Made by a program: the position numbers and the translations under genes. DNA of 64,000 bases. It comes from Bacillota bacterium (GTDB lineage: Bacteria > Bacillota > UBA4882 > UBA8346). Under the pieces are notes generated by a model. It had not been told where the DNA came from. It did not search any database and saw nothing but the letters and a program-made list of their open reading frames with translations. The stretch lies in the NCBI GenBank assembly GCA_023415835.1, contig JAEZJK010000075.1:20037-84036 (forward strand). The letters are read 5' to 3'. Of this stretch, positions 8,501 through 16,472 are shown one piece after another; within the stretch, counting starts at the first letter, position 1; the number at the start of each line of letters is the position of its first letter.

Positions 8501-9829
8501 TCATTCAACTTCAATCCCCTTCAAACCCATATCCCGAGTGGGAGGTTCTTCCCAAACCATCACATCGACTCTCCGGTTATATCCCCAGGCTGATTCATCA
8601 TGTCCTTTTTTAGCGGGATGGCCTTTGCCGTAAGCATAAATGGTAATACGGTTAGGATCGATTCCTTTGCTGACTAAGTATTTCTTGATATTTTCGGCCC
8701 GCCGGGCGGAAAGATCCAGATTATAGCGTTCGCTGCCGCGTTCATCGGCGTGACCGCCCAAGAGGATAAATAATTTGGGGTTGGCGATCAGGGTTTTTAA
8801 GTTCGAATCCAAGCGTTCCGGTTGTCCGGATTTGAGATTGTCCTTATTTAAATCAAAGAAGACCGGTTTCAAGGAATTATTCAATTTAATAGCCGAAACG
8901 TTCATGACTTCTACCGTAAAACCGTGTGCCAATACTGCTTTCTGTCCGCCGGGATTGGTAACCTCCACATTATATACACCAACCGGTTGATCTTTGATAT
9001 CAAAGAAACAAGTGATTTGCGATGAGGAGCCGGATTTAACATTTAATCCCGGTAGCTCTACCGGACCGGGGCCAACTAATTTGACAGTTGCTTCCGGTTC
9101 AAAATTAGCGCCGGTGATGGCGGTTAGGACATAACCGTTATTAAAACCGCGTTCCGGAGTGATTCCGGTAATTTCCGGCCGGGGAGTTTTTTTCACAGGG
9201 GGAGGGCCTTGCACTTTAAAAGCGTCTTTCAGGATACCGGTTTTCCCGTCGTCATTCACAACTTTAACATTATAGATCCCAATTTCAGCATTGGCGAGGT
9301 TGAATTGGCATCTCAATTTATTATTGGATATAAATTCAACCCGCGAGGCGCCAATCTCCATTTTCTCATTGCTCAACATTACCGCCGCGCCGGCCCGGAA
9401 ATTGGCTCCTGAAAGGTTATCGATTTCAATAGTACCGGAATTCAAACCGGAATTCGGGTCGATTTTCGAAATTTGCGGCGCCGGGTATTCAATAGTGAAA
9501 ACTTGGGAAATGGAAGCTTGTTTGAGCCTTTTAGTAAGCCGATCCGTATTGGTTACAACTAAATCCCATTTACCGCTCTGCTGACCTTTTAGGTCAAATT
9601 TACAGATAATTTTTCTCTCGGATTCAACCTTGATTTCAGATGCAGATATTTCGGCTTCGTCCGGTCGGGATAATTTGACTACTGCCGACTGGTCAAATTT
9701 ATTGCCCTCAATTACCATGTTAACCACTTCAGTATTTAAGCTTTGCGCCGGGGTAAATGACACAATCTCCGGTGACGGGGTTACTAAGAAAAATAGGGCG
9801 ATTGCAGCCAAGGCGATTAATTTATCCAT
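8501..9829 (-). CDS. OmpA-family peptidoglycan-binding protein with three IPT/TIG repeats
   Basis: Secreted 442-residue protein. A short signal peptide (1-18) is followed by three Ig-like IPT/TIG modules at about 20-113, 118-206 and 219-306 (each opening like ISKIDPNSGLNSG or ITGITPERGFNNG). A C-terminal OmpA/Pal peptidoglycan-binding domain spans about 321-426 (GGHADERGSERYNLDLSARRA). There is no lipobox and no visible N-terminal barrel, so the protein probably sits in the periplasm, bound to peptidoglycan, with the TIG stalk contacting other envelope proteins. The ribosome binding site AGGAGGAAG supports the start. TIG-OmpA fusions are uncommon; the role is inferred from domains only. Confidence 0.82.
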   Translation of the reverse strand: MDKLIALAAIALFFLVTPSPEIVSFTPAQSLNTEVVNMVIEGNKFDQSAVVKLSRPDEAEISASEIKVESERKIICKFDLKGQQSGKWDLVVTNTDRLTKRLKQASISQVFTIEYPAPQISKIDPNSGLNSGTIEIDNLSGANFRAGAAVMLSNEKMEIGASRVEFISNNKLRCQFNLANAEIGIYNVKVVNDDGKTGILKDAFKVQGPPPVKKTPRPEITGITPERGFNNGYVLTAITGANFEPEATVKLVGPGPVELPGLNVKSGSSSQITCFFDIKDQPVGVYNVEVTNPGGQKAVLAHGFTVEVMNVSAIKLNNSLKPVFFDLNKDNLKSGQPERLDSNLKTLIANPKLFILLGGHADERGSERYNLDLSARRAENIKKYLVSKGIDPNRITIYAYGKGHPAKKGHDESAWGYNRRVDVMVWEEPPTRDMGLKGIEVE

Positions 9830-9860
9830 CTTCTTCCTCCTTTAGAGAATCAGTCATATA

Positions 9861-9884
9861 GAAAAACCATGGTCGTATCCATGG
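9861..9884 (-). terminator. Possible attenuator in the leader of the OmpA/TIG gene
   Basis: On the minus strand, CCATGG-loop-CCATGG is followed directly by TTTTTC and lies 32 nt upstream of the start codon. A second hairpin (9950-9956 / 9960-9966) lies further upstream. This is compatible with premature termination control of the gene. Confidence 0.45.
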
Positions 9885-9990
9885 CCCGGAATGAAATGAA
9901 AACTATTACCCCCTCTCTTTTCTTGCTTCCGAGGTTAACTGACGGGTTAGGGTTAAAGATTAACCCTTCGCAAAAAATGATTGTACTATA

Positions 9991-10069
9991 TAAATTGAAA
10001 TAAATTTTGATTATACTGTCCATCCTTAAAGCATGGATGGAAAAGGGCCAATTTTTTTATTTCAATTTA
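9991..10069. repeat. 14-bp inverted repeat pair
   Basis: TAAATTGAAATAAA (9991-10004) is the exact reverse complement of TTTATTTCAATTTA (10056-10069). Between them lies a CCATCC / GGATGG hairpin. The right arm is shared with copy 1 of the repeat at 2291; the left arm is not present there. Confidence 0.6.
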
Positions 10070-10125
10070 TGAATTGGGAAAAAATATCGCAATAATCCAG
10101 GTATGTCCAAAACTTATTGGGCTAT
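10056..10125. repeat. Dispersed palindromic repeat, copy 2
   Basis: Aligns with 2291-2364: same opening TTTATTTCAATTTAT, then ATCGCAATAAT and ACTTATTG at matching spacing. The palindrome is degraded here (TCGCAATAA versus TTATTGGGC). Confidence 0.65.
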
Positions 10126-10751
10126 AATCTCTTGGTTTCAAAAATTTTAATAAAAATTTTGATAGATTTAAAGGATAAGATTTAGTACAAATCGTATTAA
10201 AAAGTGATTCCCCCTGAAGGTTGGTTCCACCGTTCCCTAAAATACAATGGGATTAAATTTTAGGCTCTACTATTAGAAATGGTTAATCTATTGTTTACTC
10301 TGAAATCTGGGTCAATCCGTGGGCTGAAACCCCACTGCTGAATATATTTCGCACCAACGCCCATAAATGGGGCTATCAGGCCTATAAAACCAATTTTGAT
10401 TTTTACGCTTCTTTTTTCAGAACAACCGGCTTTAGCGGGGTTGGTTGTATACCTGACCGTGTGGGTTTAGCCCGCGTCGGACAGATTCGCAATCAACCAT
10501 TCTTGAAAAGAGAGCCAAATTTAATATATTGGGTAAATTTGTCCACATTGTTTAAAGAAAATTTGAGACTAAGCGACTGTAGTTAATTGGATAATTCAAT
10601 TATAGCGTGCTATCAAAAGATGTTATAGTTGATAATTATTGGTAAAAGGAGATTTTTTATTCAGGTTAAACCTGATGAAAAGACTTATGAATTTAATTCA
10701 ACTTATTACAGCAGTAATAGGATGAAATAAATAAAACGGGTGGTAGGTAAA

Positions 10752-11654
10752 ATGAGACTAATTTATAATGTGATTATTATAATGATGTTACTGATAGTAC
10801 CGTCATTAGCAATCGCGGATGCTGACGAGCCGGAGGTTCTATTCAACTATCACAGCCTTAGGCCGGGTGACTTTATCCAAATAAAGGTCAAAGCGCCAAG
10901 CGACGCCTCAGTAAAAGCTCGCTTTCAGGAAAGCACTTATGAATTATGGAAGAACGGAAATAATGAATTCATCGGTTTTTTACCGGTTTCCTACTATAAT
11001 ACTCCCGGAGAATACCAAATCTCAATGTTGGTTAAAACGGCATCGCTTGATTGGGTAAAGTCATACCCGCTCCGGATTGTGGAACGAAAATTCCCGGAAA
11101 GCAGGATTTTTGTTCCGGAAACAACAAGAAAAGAAATTCTAAGCGACACTAATGTTAATTCCGACGCGAAAACCACGGCTAAAGCACGGCAGGAGGGGAT
11201 TCAATCTAAAACCCTCCCGCTATGGGAAGGCTCATTTATTTGGCCGGTCAAAGGAAAAATCTCCACCGGTTTTGGACGAATCCGCTATGTGAATCAAATT
11301 GACAATGGCCGCCATTCGGGCTTGGATATCGTTAGCCCCGCCGGTACCCCGGTAGTGGCCGTTAACCATGGCCGGATTGTTTATGCGGGCAATTTGTATT
11401 CAACCGGCTTAACGGTGATGATACATCATGGTTTAAATCTTTTCTCCAGTTATTGCCACCTATCTACGATTGCGGTGAAACAAGGGGATCTGATTCGAAA
11501 AGGGGTAATCTTGGGAAAGGTCGGTTCGACCGGTTTGTCAACTGGACCTCATTTACATTTAACCTTTCGGATCGGCGAAGTTTCGATAGACCCGGAATTG
11601 TTTTTGGAGAAATCGGTTGAGTGGGATTTTACTAGTGACAAGGGGAAAGAGTAA
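10752..11654 (+). CDS. Secreted M23 (LytM-type) metallopeptidase
   Basis: Probable zinc-dependent peptidoglycan endopeptidase, or a LytM factor, in the periplasm. Signal peptide at residues 1-22; an Ig-like beta domain at about 28-125 (the family often has such spacer domains); a low-complexity linker; then the M23 domain at about 175-285. Metal-binding motifs are intact: HSGLD (HxxxD) and the GPHLHL box. GTG at 10740 is possible, but the ATG at 10752 has GGTGGTAGG at good spacing and leads directly into the signal peptide. A 7-nt phased repeat begins at its stop codon. Confidence 0.88.
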   Translation: MRLIYNVIIIMMLLIVPSLAIADADEPEVLFNYHSLRPGDFIQIKVKAPSDASVKARFQESTYELWKNGNNEFIGFLPVSYYNTPGEYQISMLVKTASLDWVKSYPLRIVERKFPESRIFVPETTRKEILSDTNVNSDAKTTAKARQEGIQSKTLPLWEGSFIWPVKGKISTGFGRIRYVNQIDNGRHSGLDIVSPAGTPVVAVNHGRIVYAGNLYSTGLTVMIHHGLNLFSSYCHLSTIAVKQGDLIRKGVILGKVGSTGLSTGPHLHLTFRIGEVSIDPELFLEKSVEWDFTSDKGKE

Positions 11655-11685
11655 AGTTTAAAGTGTAAAGGGAAAAGGGTAAAAA
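11651..11685. repeat. 7-nt phased repeat at the stop codon of the M23 gene
   Basis: Five degenerate heptamers in register: GTAAAGT, TTAAAGT, GTAAAGG, GAAAAGG, GTAAAAA. The stop codon is inside the first unit. Confidence 0.6.
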
Positions 11686-11719
11686 TTTGGCTCTGTCTGT
11701 GATGATTTTGATTTTTAGA

Positions 11720-11749
11720 AATCCGTGTTAATCTGTGTAAATCCTGTCT
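11720..11749. repeat. 10-nt phased repeat
   Basis: AATCCGTGTT, AATCTGTGTA, AATCCTGTCT in register, between the convergent M23 and lipid kinase genes. Confidence 0.5.
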
Positions 11750-11831
11750 AAAAAAAGTTTTTGTTTATTAGGATTGACGGGATATTTAATAATAGTTCTC
11801 GCTATTACCAACAATAGTCCCATATAGAGGC

Positions 11832-12722
11832 TTATTTTAAAGCGGAAAAGACAGTTAGTTTTTGGGGTGTAATATTCAGTTCCGCGGGTAAGTTGTCGTA
11901 TCTTTCGCCATCAATACTTAAAGCGATCTCGCGGTCGCTGGATAACCTGAATTCGGGGGCGGATAATACTTTTACCTTGTCATCCCCGCGTAAGGAATGC
12001 CTTCCCAGCATGTTAAAGAATAAACCGGCGAGGTCAATCGGATTACACTTTCTGATCAGGACCAGATGTAAAAGGCCATCAGCTGGGTTGGCCTCATGGA
12101 CTATGTCTGATAAGCCGGCCACATTGGGACCGTTCAAAATAAAAAAGAGTAAAACATCTTCCTCTATGATGCCGGAGCCCGTTTCAACGGTTAAGCTGAA
12201 CGGATTTACCCGGGACAACTCCTGGATCCCTTTAAGGTAATATGCTAAAGGACCTAAACTCTTCTTGAATTTGCCTTCAGTTTTATAGGATATATCGGTA
12301 AAAAGCCCTCCGCTGTAGCTACTCAAGAAGTAAATCTTCTGGTTGGCCAGGCCAACATCAATCACACTAGTTTTACCTTTTAGGATCAGATCGGCGGCCT
12401 TGGTTTGTTGCAGCGGGATCTTTAAATTCCTGGCTAAATCGTTTGAAGTCCCGGCGGGAATAATTCCAACCGGGAGTTCAATTTGGTTTTGTAGTAAGAC
12501 ATTGACTACAAAATTGATTGACCCATCTCCGCCGGAGATGATCACCGAGTCAAAATGGCCTTGGCTCAGGATCCGGATTAGCTGTTGATGATCATTTGTT
12601 CCCGATAGGTAAAAGGTTTGCGTTAGGAGGCCATGCCCGGTTAATCGTTCTAGAATAGGACCGGGTTGCCGGAGGCGGTTTTTACCGGAACGGGGATTGT
12701 AAATAAAGAGCGCGTTTTGCAT
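11832..12722 (-). CDS. Diacylglycerol/lipid kinase family protein (YegS/DgkB type)
   Basis: Soluble ATP-dependent lipid kinase that probably phosphorylates diacylglycerol or a related lipid, recycling it into phospholipid synthesis. The 296-residue length is typical. The catalytic core shows the family motif GGDGSINFVVNVL and the second motif IIPAGTSNDLARNL. The C-terminal beta-rich domain holds IDVGLANQKIYFLSSYSGG and LSIDGE. It is divergent from the penicillin-binding protein gene at 12881. The substrate cannot be read from sequence. Confidence 0.88.
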   Translation of the reverse strand: MQNALFIYNPRSGKNRLRQPGPILERLTGHGLLTQTFYLSGTNDHQQLIRILSQGHFDSVIISGGDGSINFVVNVLLQNQIELPVGIIPAGTSNDLARNLKIPLQQTKAADLILKGKTSVIDVGLANQKIYFLSSYSGGLFTDISYKTEGKFKKSLGPLAYYLKGIQELSRVNPFSLTVETGSGIIEEDVLLFFILNGPNVAGLSDIVHEANPADGLLHLVLIRKCNPIDLAGLFFNMLGRHSLRGDDKVKVLSAPEFRLSSDREIALSIDGERYDNLPAELNITPQKLTVFSALK

Positions 12723-12880
12723 TTTGATTCCTCGAAAATTTGATTATATTTATTTTGACGTAATTTTACACTAAAGTCAAATAAAATCAGTGGTTATCGT
12801 GTTGATCCGTAATTTTTCCAACTTCTTACCTGGTATTGATAAGCAAGATAAAGCTCACCCTAAACTCGGGTGAGTATTTT

Positions 12881-14776
12881 ATGGCCAGGCCAGGAAGAAA
12901 GTTATATTCAAAAAAAAGAAGGCCACCCCGTCTTTTCCGGTTGGTAACCGGTTTAATGTTAGTGGCCGTTTTTGGTATAATCATGCTGGTTTTTTTCAAT
13001 CCGTTCGTCTGGAGGCTCAATTTACGTTCGGAATTGGAAAAAAGTAAATCAGCAACCACTGTTTATGATCGGGATGGAGAACCGGTGGCTACCCTTTTTG
13101 CCAAAACCCGTTTGTGGGCTCCACTTAAGGATATTCCAAAAGATTTACAAAACGCATTCATAGCGACTGAGGATTATCGGTTTTACCAGCATAAAGGCAT
13201 CGATTTCCGGGGTATTTTAAGGGCTGTCTACCGGGATATATTGGCCGGGAAAAAGGTTCAGGGCGGCAGCACTATTACGCAACAATTGGTAAAAAATATA
13301 TTTTTATCACAGGAAAAGAGCATATTCCGTAAGATTTTTGAAATGGCGTACGCGATCCGAATCGAACAGCAGTATAGTAAAGGGCAGATATTGGAGTTCT
13401 ATTTAAACAGTATTTATTTCGGTCATGGGACTTGGGGAGTGCAAGGCGCGGCCGAGGTCTATTTCGGAAAACTGGTCCAACAATTGACAACTCCGGAAAG
13501 CGCTTTAATATCGGGTTTAGCCAAGAGCCCGGAGTATTATTCTCCCTATCGCAATCCTCAGGCAGCCCGGGAGAGGAGAAACCTGGTCCTTAAGTTGATG
13601 CGGAAACATGGCTATTTGAACCAAACTGAAGCCGAAAGATATACCAAGGAGCCGGTTAAAAGTTTGGAAAGGCCAGGGTCAACCTATGTTGGCGCATATC
13701 TGGCCGATTATGCGCTAACTATCCTCCAACAAAAGACAAAATATAGCGAGGGGTATCTCCGCAGCGCCGGTTTGGCTATTTATACGACTATGGATCGAAG
13801 GGTCCAAGCGGCGGCGGAGGATGCAATGGAAGCGTTACCGGCCTCTAAAACCGATCAATGGGGCATAACCCAACCACAGGGGGCGGTGGTAGTTTTAAAA
13901 CCAACTACCGGTGAAATTTTGGCATTGGTAGGCGGAAGGCGATTTAATCCTGCTCAGGTAAACCGGGCATTCGAAATTTACCGGCAGCCCGGATCGGCGA
14001 TTAAACCATTCCTATTTGCGACTGCGTTAGAGACCGGTTATCGGCCGGAGACCAAAATGATTGATCAACCCTTGGAGGTAATCGTGAACGGTAGGCCCTG
14101 GCGGCCCCAAAATTACGACGATAAATACCGGGGCGAGATTACCCTCAGAACCGCTCTGGAGGAATCGGTAAATACTATTGCCGTTCAATTAGTGCAAAGA
14201 TTAGGCCCGGGGAATGTGTATGCCCTGGCGCGGCGTATGGGTTTGGAAAGTTTAGTGGCTAAAGGGGAGAGAAATGATCTTGGCCCGGCGCCATTGGCTT
14301 TGGGAGGGTTAACCAAGGGAGTAACCTTGTTAGAATTAACCGGCGCCTATACCCCTATTGCCAATCAGGGGTTGCGTTCGCAGCCGTTTGGTATTTTTCG
14401 GGTTTATGACCGCTCCGGTAAATTGATTTATCAAGATCGGATTATCCAAGATGCTGTGATCAGCCCGGAAACAGCTTCCGAACTGACCTCGATGATGGAA
14501 GGGGTTATCACTCGCGGCACCGGAATTCGAGCAAATATTGGCGTCAAGGCGGCAGGGAAAACCGGGACCACCAACCGGAATACTAACGGTTGGTTTATCG
14601 GTTATACTGCGGATTATTTAGCTGGTGTTTGGATTGGGAATGATCGTTCCGATCAACCGTTACTAGTCAAAGGGACTCCGCTCGGTAGCGGAACGGCAGC
14701 CTCCATTTGGGGAGGGATTCTTCGCCGGATTTCGGCAAAAACGGCCATAGTTCCGCAAGGCTGGCCAGGGCGATAA
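12881..14776 (+). CDS. Class A penicillin-binding protein (PBP1a type), copy 1
   Basis: Bifunctional peptidoglycan synthase of 631 residues: short basic cytoplasmic tail, one transmembrane helix (about 15-38), a glycosyltransferase GT51 domain with the catalytic Glu region ATEDYRFYQHKGID and GGSTITQQLVKN, then a transpeptidase domain with SxxK (GSAIKPF), SxN (ESVNT) and KTG (GKTGTTN) motifs all present. The ATG at 12881 is preferred over the TTG at 12836 because the basic MARPGRK tail begins there. It ends about 20 residues after the last conserved core strand, much earlier than its paralogue at 19299. Its last 110 nt overlap the convergent spoVB-like gene. Confidence 0.93.
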   Translation: MARPGRKLYSKKRRPPRLFRLVTGLMLVAVFGIIMLVFFNPFVWRLNLRSELEKSKSATTVYDRDGEPVATLFAKTRLWAPLKDIPKDLQNAFIATEDYRFYQHKGIDFRGILRAVYRDILAGKKVQGGSTITQQLVKNIFLSQEKSIFRKIFEMAYAIRIEQQYSKGQILEFYLNSIYFGHGTWGVQGAAEVYFGKLVQQLTTPESALISGLAKSPEYYSPYRNPQAARERRNLVLKLMRKHGYLNQTEAERYTKEPVKSLERPGSTYVGAYLADYALTILQQKTKYSEGYLRSAGLAIYTTMDRRVQAAAEDAMEALPASKTDQWGITQPQGAVVVLKPTTGEILALVGGRRFNPAQVNRAFEIYRQPGSAIKPFLFATALETGYRPETKMIDQPLEVIVNGRPWRPQNYDDKYRGEITLRTALEESVNTIAVQLVQRLGPGNVYALARRMGLESLVAKGERNDLGPAPLALGGLTKGVTLLELTGAYTPIANQGLRSQPFGIFRVYDRSGKLIYQDRIIQDAVISPETASELTSMMEGVITRGTGIRANIGVKAAGKTGTTNRNTNGWFIGYTADYLAGVWIGNDRSDQPLLVKGTPLGSGTAASIWGGILRRISAKTAIVPQGWPGR

Positions 14777-16037
14777 AAAACTGGACGATATTGATGGCCC
14801 AAGCTGAGCCACAAATCCCAAAGGTTGGCGTCAAAGTGAAGATTAAGAATGTTTTTAACCCTGCCACCCAAAGGCTTAGATAAAGGATCTTATCCGTTGC
14901 TCCCACTGCCGCCAACATGGTGATGTTGAGGATCGAGATACCAGTAAACGGCAAACCGACTACTAAAATTTTTATCAATCGGATCGGAATGGCGACCGCC
15001 CCTCCATAGAGGAACCGTGCCAGGGGAGCGGCTGAAAATAAAATTACGAAATATCCGCTAAGGCATAAAACAGAATTAACCAAGTAAAACAAGGATATTT
15101 TTCGTTTGATTTTTTCAAGCGACGCAGTTTTAAAAGCGGAACTGATTTGGGGCGAAAGCACACTAGCTAGCGGCGCCATCAGGATTAACGGGAAATAGGC
15201 GACTGGTTCGGCCATGCCCGCTAATTGCCCGAAGAGGCCGGTGCTTACCTGGGATGTGTATCCGGCCCGAATCAGCATGAAGGGAATGATCACGCCTTCG
15301 CTGGCAAGGCTAGCTGAAGTGATTATTTGGTTTAATAAGAGGGGCCAGGAATAGCTGATGATTTCGGGTTTTGGCACTGGGGATTTGATATTCGGCACTG
15401 TTAGTTTAGTTTGATATTTTAGGAAGAAAACCAAGCTGATTAAACAAGTGATTTCACCGACGGTTAATCCGACGAGAGGGAAAGCATATACCGAAAGAGG
15501 GAGTAAGGGGGCAATAATACAAACTAGTAAATATGTTGTCCCTACTTCAGAAAATTGTTCGGCGATTTCGGAGACGGCTGTCGGGGCGGTATTGGAAAAG
15601 CCTTGAAAGTAACCGCGATAAATCGCGGAAAGCGCCGAAAAAGGGATCGCTAGAGCGATAACGTATAAGGCCTCCCTGACCCTGGGGTCTGTAAAAACAT
15701 GTTTGCTGATAACCGGAGTAAAAAACACCAACAAGCTTCCGGTTATGAAAGCAGAGATGAAAACTAGCCTAACCGCCCATTTGCGGAGGGAGTTAATCCT
15801 AAGGTATTCTCGGGAGGCAAGATATTCCGAAACCCACTTGGTTAATGCTAACGGTAGGCCAAGGGTTGCCAATCCGCTAAGTAACCGATAAACCGGATAA
15901 ACCATTTGCAGGATTCCCAGGCTTTCTGGACCTACTTTTCGCGCTAACCAAATACGGTAGATTGAGCCGGATAGTTGAATTATGAGGCCGGAACCCACTA
16001 AATAGAAGAAATTAATCAGATTGGGACGTTTTTTCAA
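14667..16037 (-). CDS. spoVB: SpoVB/MurJ-like polysaccharide or lipid II flippase
   Basis: Integral membrane protein of the MOP superfamily with about 12-14 hydrophobic helices, related to stage V sporulation protein B and lipid II flippases. N-terminal features fit SpoVB: FYLVGSGLIIQLSGSIYRIWLARKVG split by the first helix, and GLPLALTKWVSEYLA. I use TTG at 16037 because GGGGGT lies 7 nt upstream; the ATG at 16052 lacks a clear ribosome binding site but adds only five residues. Its neighbour encodes a peptidoglycan synthase, which fits precursor flipping for wall or cortex synthesis. The 3' ends of the two genes overlap convergently. Confidence 0.85.
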   Translation of the reverse strand: MKKRPNLINFFYLVGSGLIIQLSGSIYRIWLARKVGPESLGILQMVYPVYRLLSGLATLGLPLALTKWVSEYLASREYLRINSLRKWAVRLVFISAFITGSLLVFFTPVISKHVFTDPRVREALYVIALAIPFSALSAIYRGYFQGFSNTAPTAVSEIAEQFSEVGTTYLLVCIIAPLLPLSVYAFPLVGLTVGEITCLISLVFFLKYQTKLTVPNIKSPVPKPEIISYSWPLLLNQIITSASLASEGVIIPFMLIRAGYTSQVSTGLFGQLAGMAEPVAYFPLILMAPLASVLSPQISSAFKTASLEKIKRKISLFYLVNSVLCLSGYFVILFSAAPLARFLYGGAVAIPIRLIKILVVGLPFTGISILNITMLAAVGATDKILYLSLWVAGLKTFLIFTLTPTFGICGSAWAINIVQFFIALASLAELWPFLPKSGEESLPKWRLPFRYRAESL

Positions 16038-16052
16038 AATTGTTACCCCCAT

Positions 16053-16472
16053 AATAGGATACTTATGGGAGGGATAGGCCTAATATGTCAGTGATTATAT
16101 CCGAGTTGAGCAGCCTGAGTGAAACTAGAGGCCCGGAATGACCCGAGCCCCATAAGGAAAAGGAGGTTGTGTTGTTATTTATATAATAACAAAATATTAT
16201 TGAGCCCAAATGAACAAAGAGTAAATAAATTGTAAATCATCCAAGATTAAAGGGTAAAATGAAATAGCACAGTGAAATCTGTGCTATTACTAAAAAAGAA
16301 GGGAAAAATGAAAGGGTTGCTATTAATATAACATAATTAGGTTGGTTTGTCGGTTAAAAAACCGTTACATCACAGTTACCGTTTAATTAAAGCACTCTCC
16401 TTATGACTTCAGCATAAGATATCGCAGTTAGCGTTTTAATGGTAAGCGCTACCGGTAAAAGGAGGGGTTTTT
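16053..16472. other. Divergent intergenic region with a perfect palindrome
   Basis: No gene. Key content: a perfect 10-bp inverted repeat AATAGCACAG / CTGTGCTATT (16263-16272, 16279-16288), a CGGTTaaaaAACCG hairpin (about 16352-16365), and a short TAGCG/CGCTA stem just before the ribosome binding site of the importer gene. It probably contains the promoters of both flanking genes. No thiamine riboswitch core was found. Confidence 0.5.
16263..16288. promoter_or_regulatory. Perfect 10-bp palindrome between divergent genes
   Basis: AATAGCACAG, 6-nt spacer, CTGTGCTATT. No T-run follows on the plus strand and only a broken one on the minus strand. An operator or an RNA hairpin in a leader is more likely than a terminator. 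Confidence 0.45.

Larger units (their letters stand above)
9885..10739. other. Long gene-free region with repeats
   Basis: About 850 nt without a credible gene. It holds a GGGTTAA / TTAACCC hairpin (9950-9966), a 14-bp inverted repeat pair (9991-10004 / 10056-10069), copy 2 of the palindromic repeat (10056-10125) and GGG-CTGAAA-CCC type hairpins near 10320 and 10460. No transposase remnant was recognised. Confidence 0.55.

Noticed and set aside
8330..8593. Plus-strand open frames overlapping the end of the OmpA/TIG gene.
   Set aside because: They run antisense to a well-supported gene and through its terminator palindrome, with no protein-like features.
10140..10739. Decayed insertion sequence in the long gap before the M23 gene.
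   Set aside because: No transposase motif, frame or convincing terminal repeats with target duplication could be read; only small hairpins remain.
16290..16472. Thiamine (TPP) riboswitch ahead of the NMT1-type importer.
   Set aside because: The TPP core words CTGAGA and ACCTGATCTGG are missing; only small local hairpins are seen.
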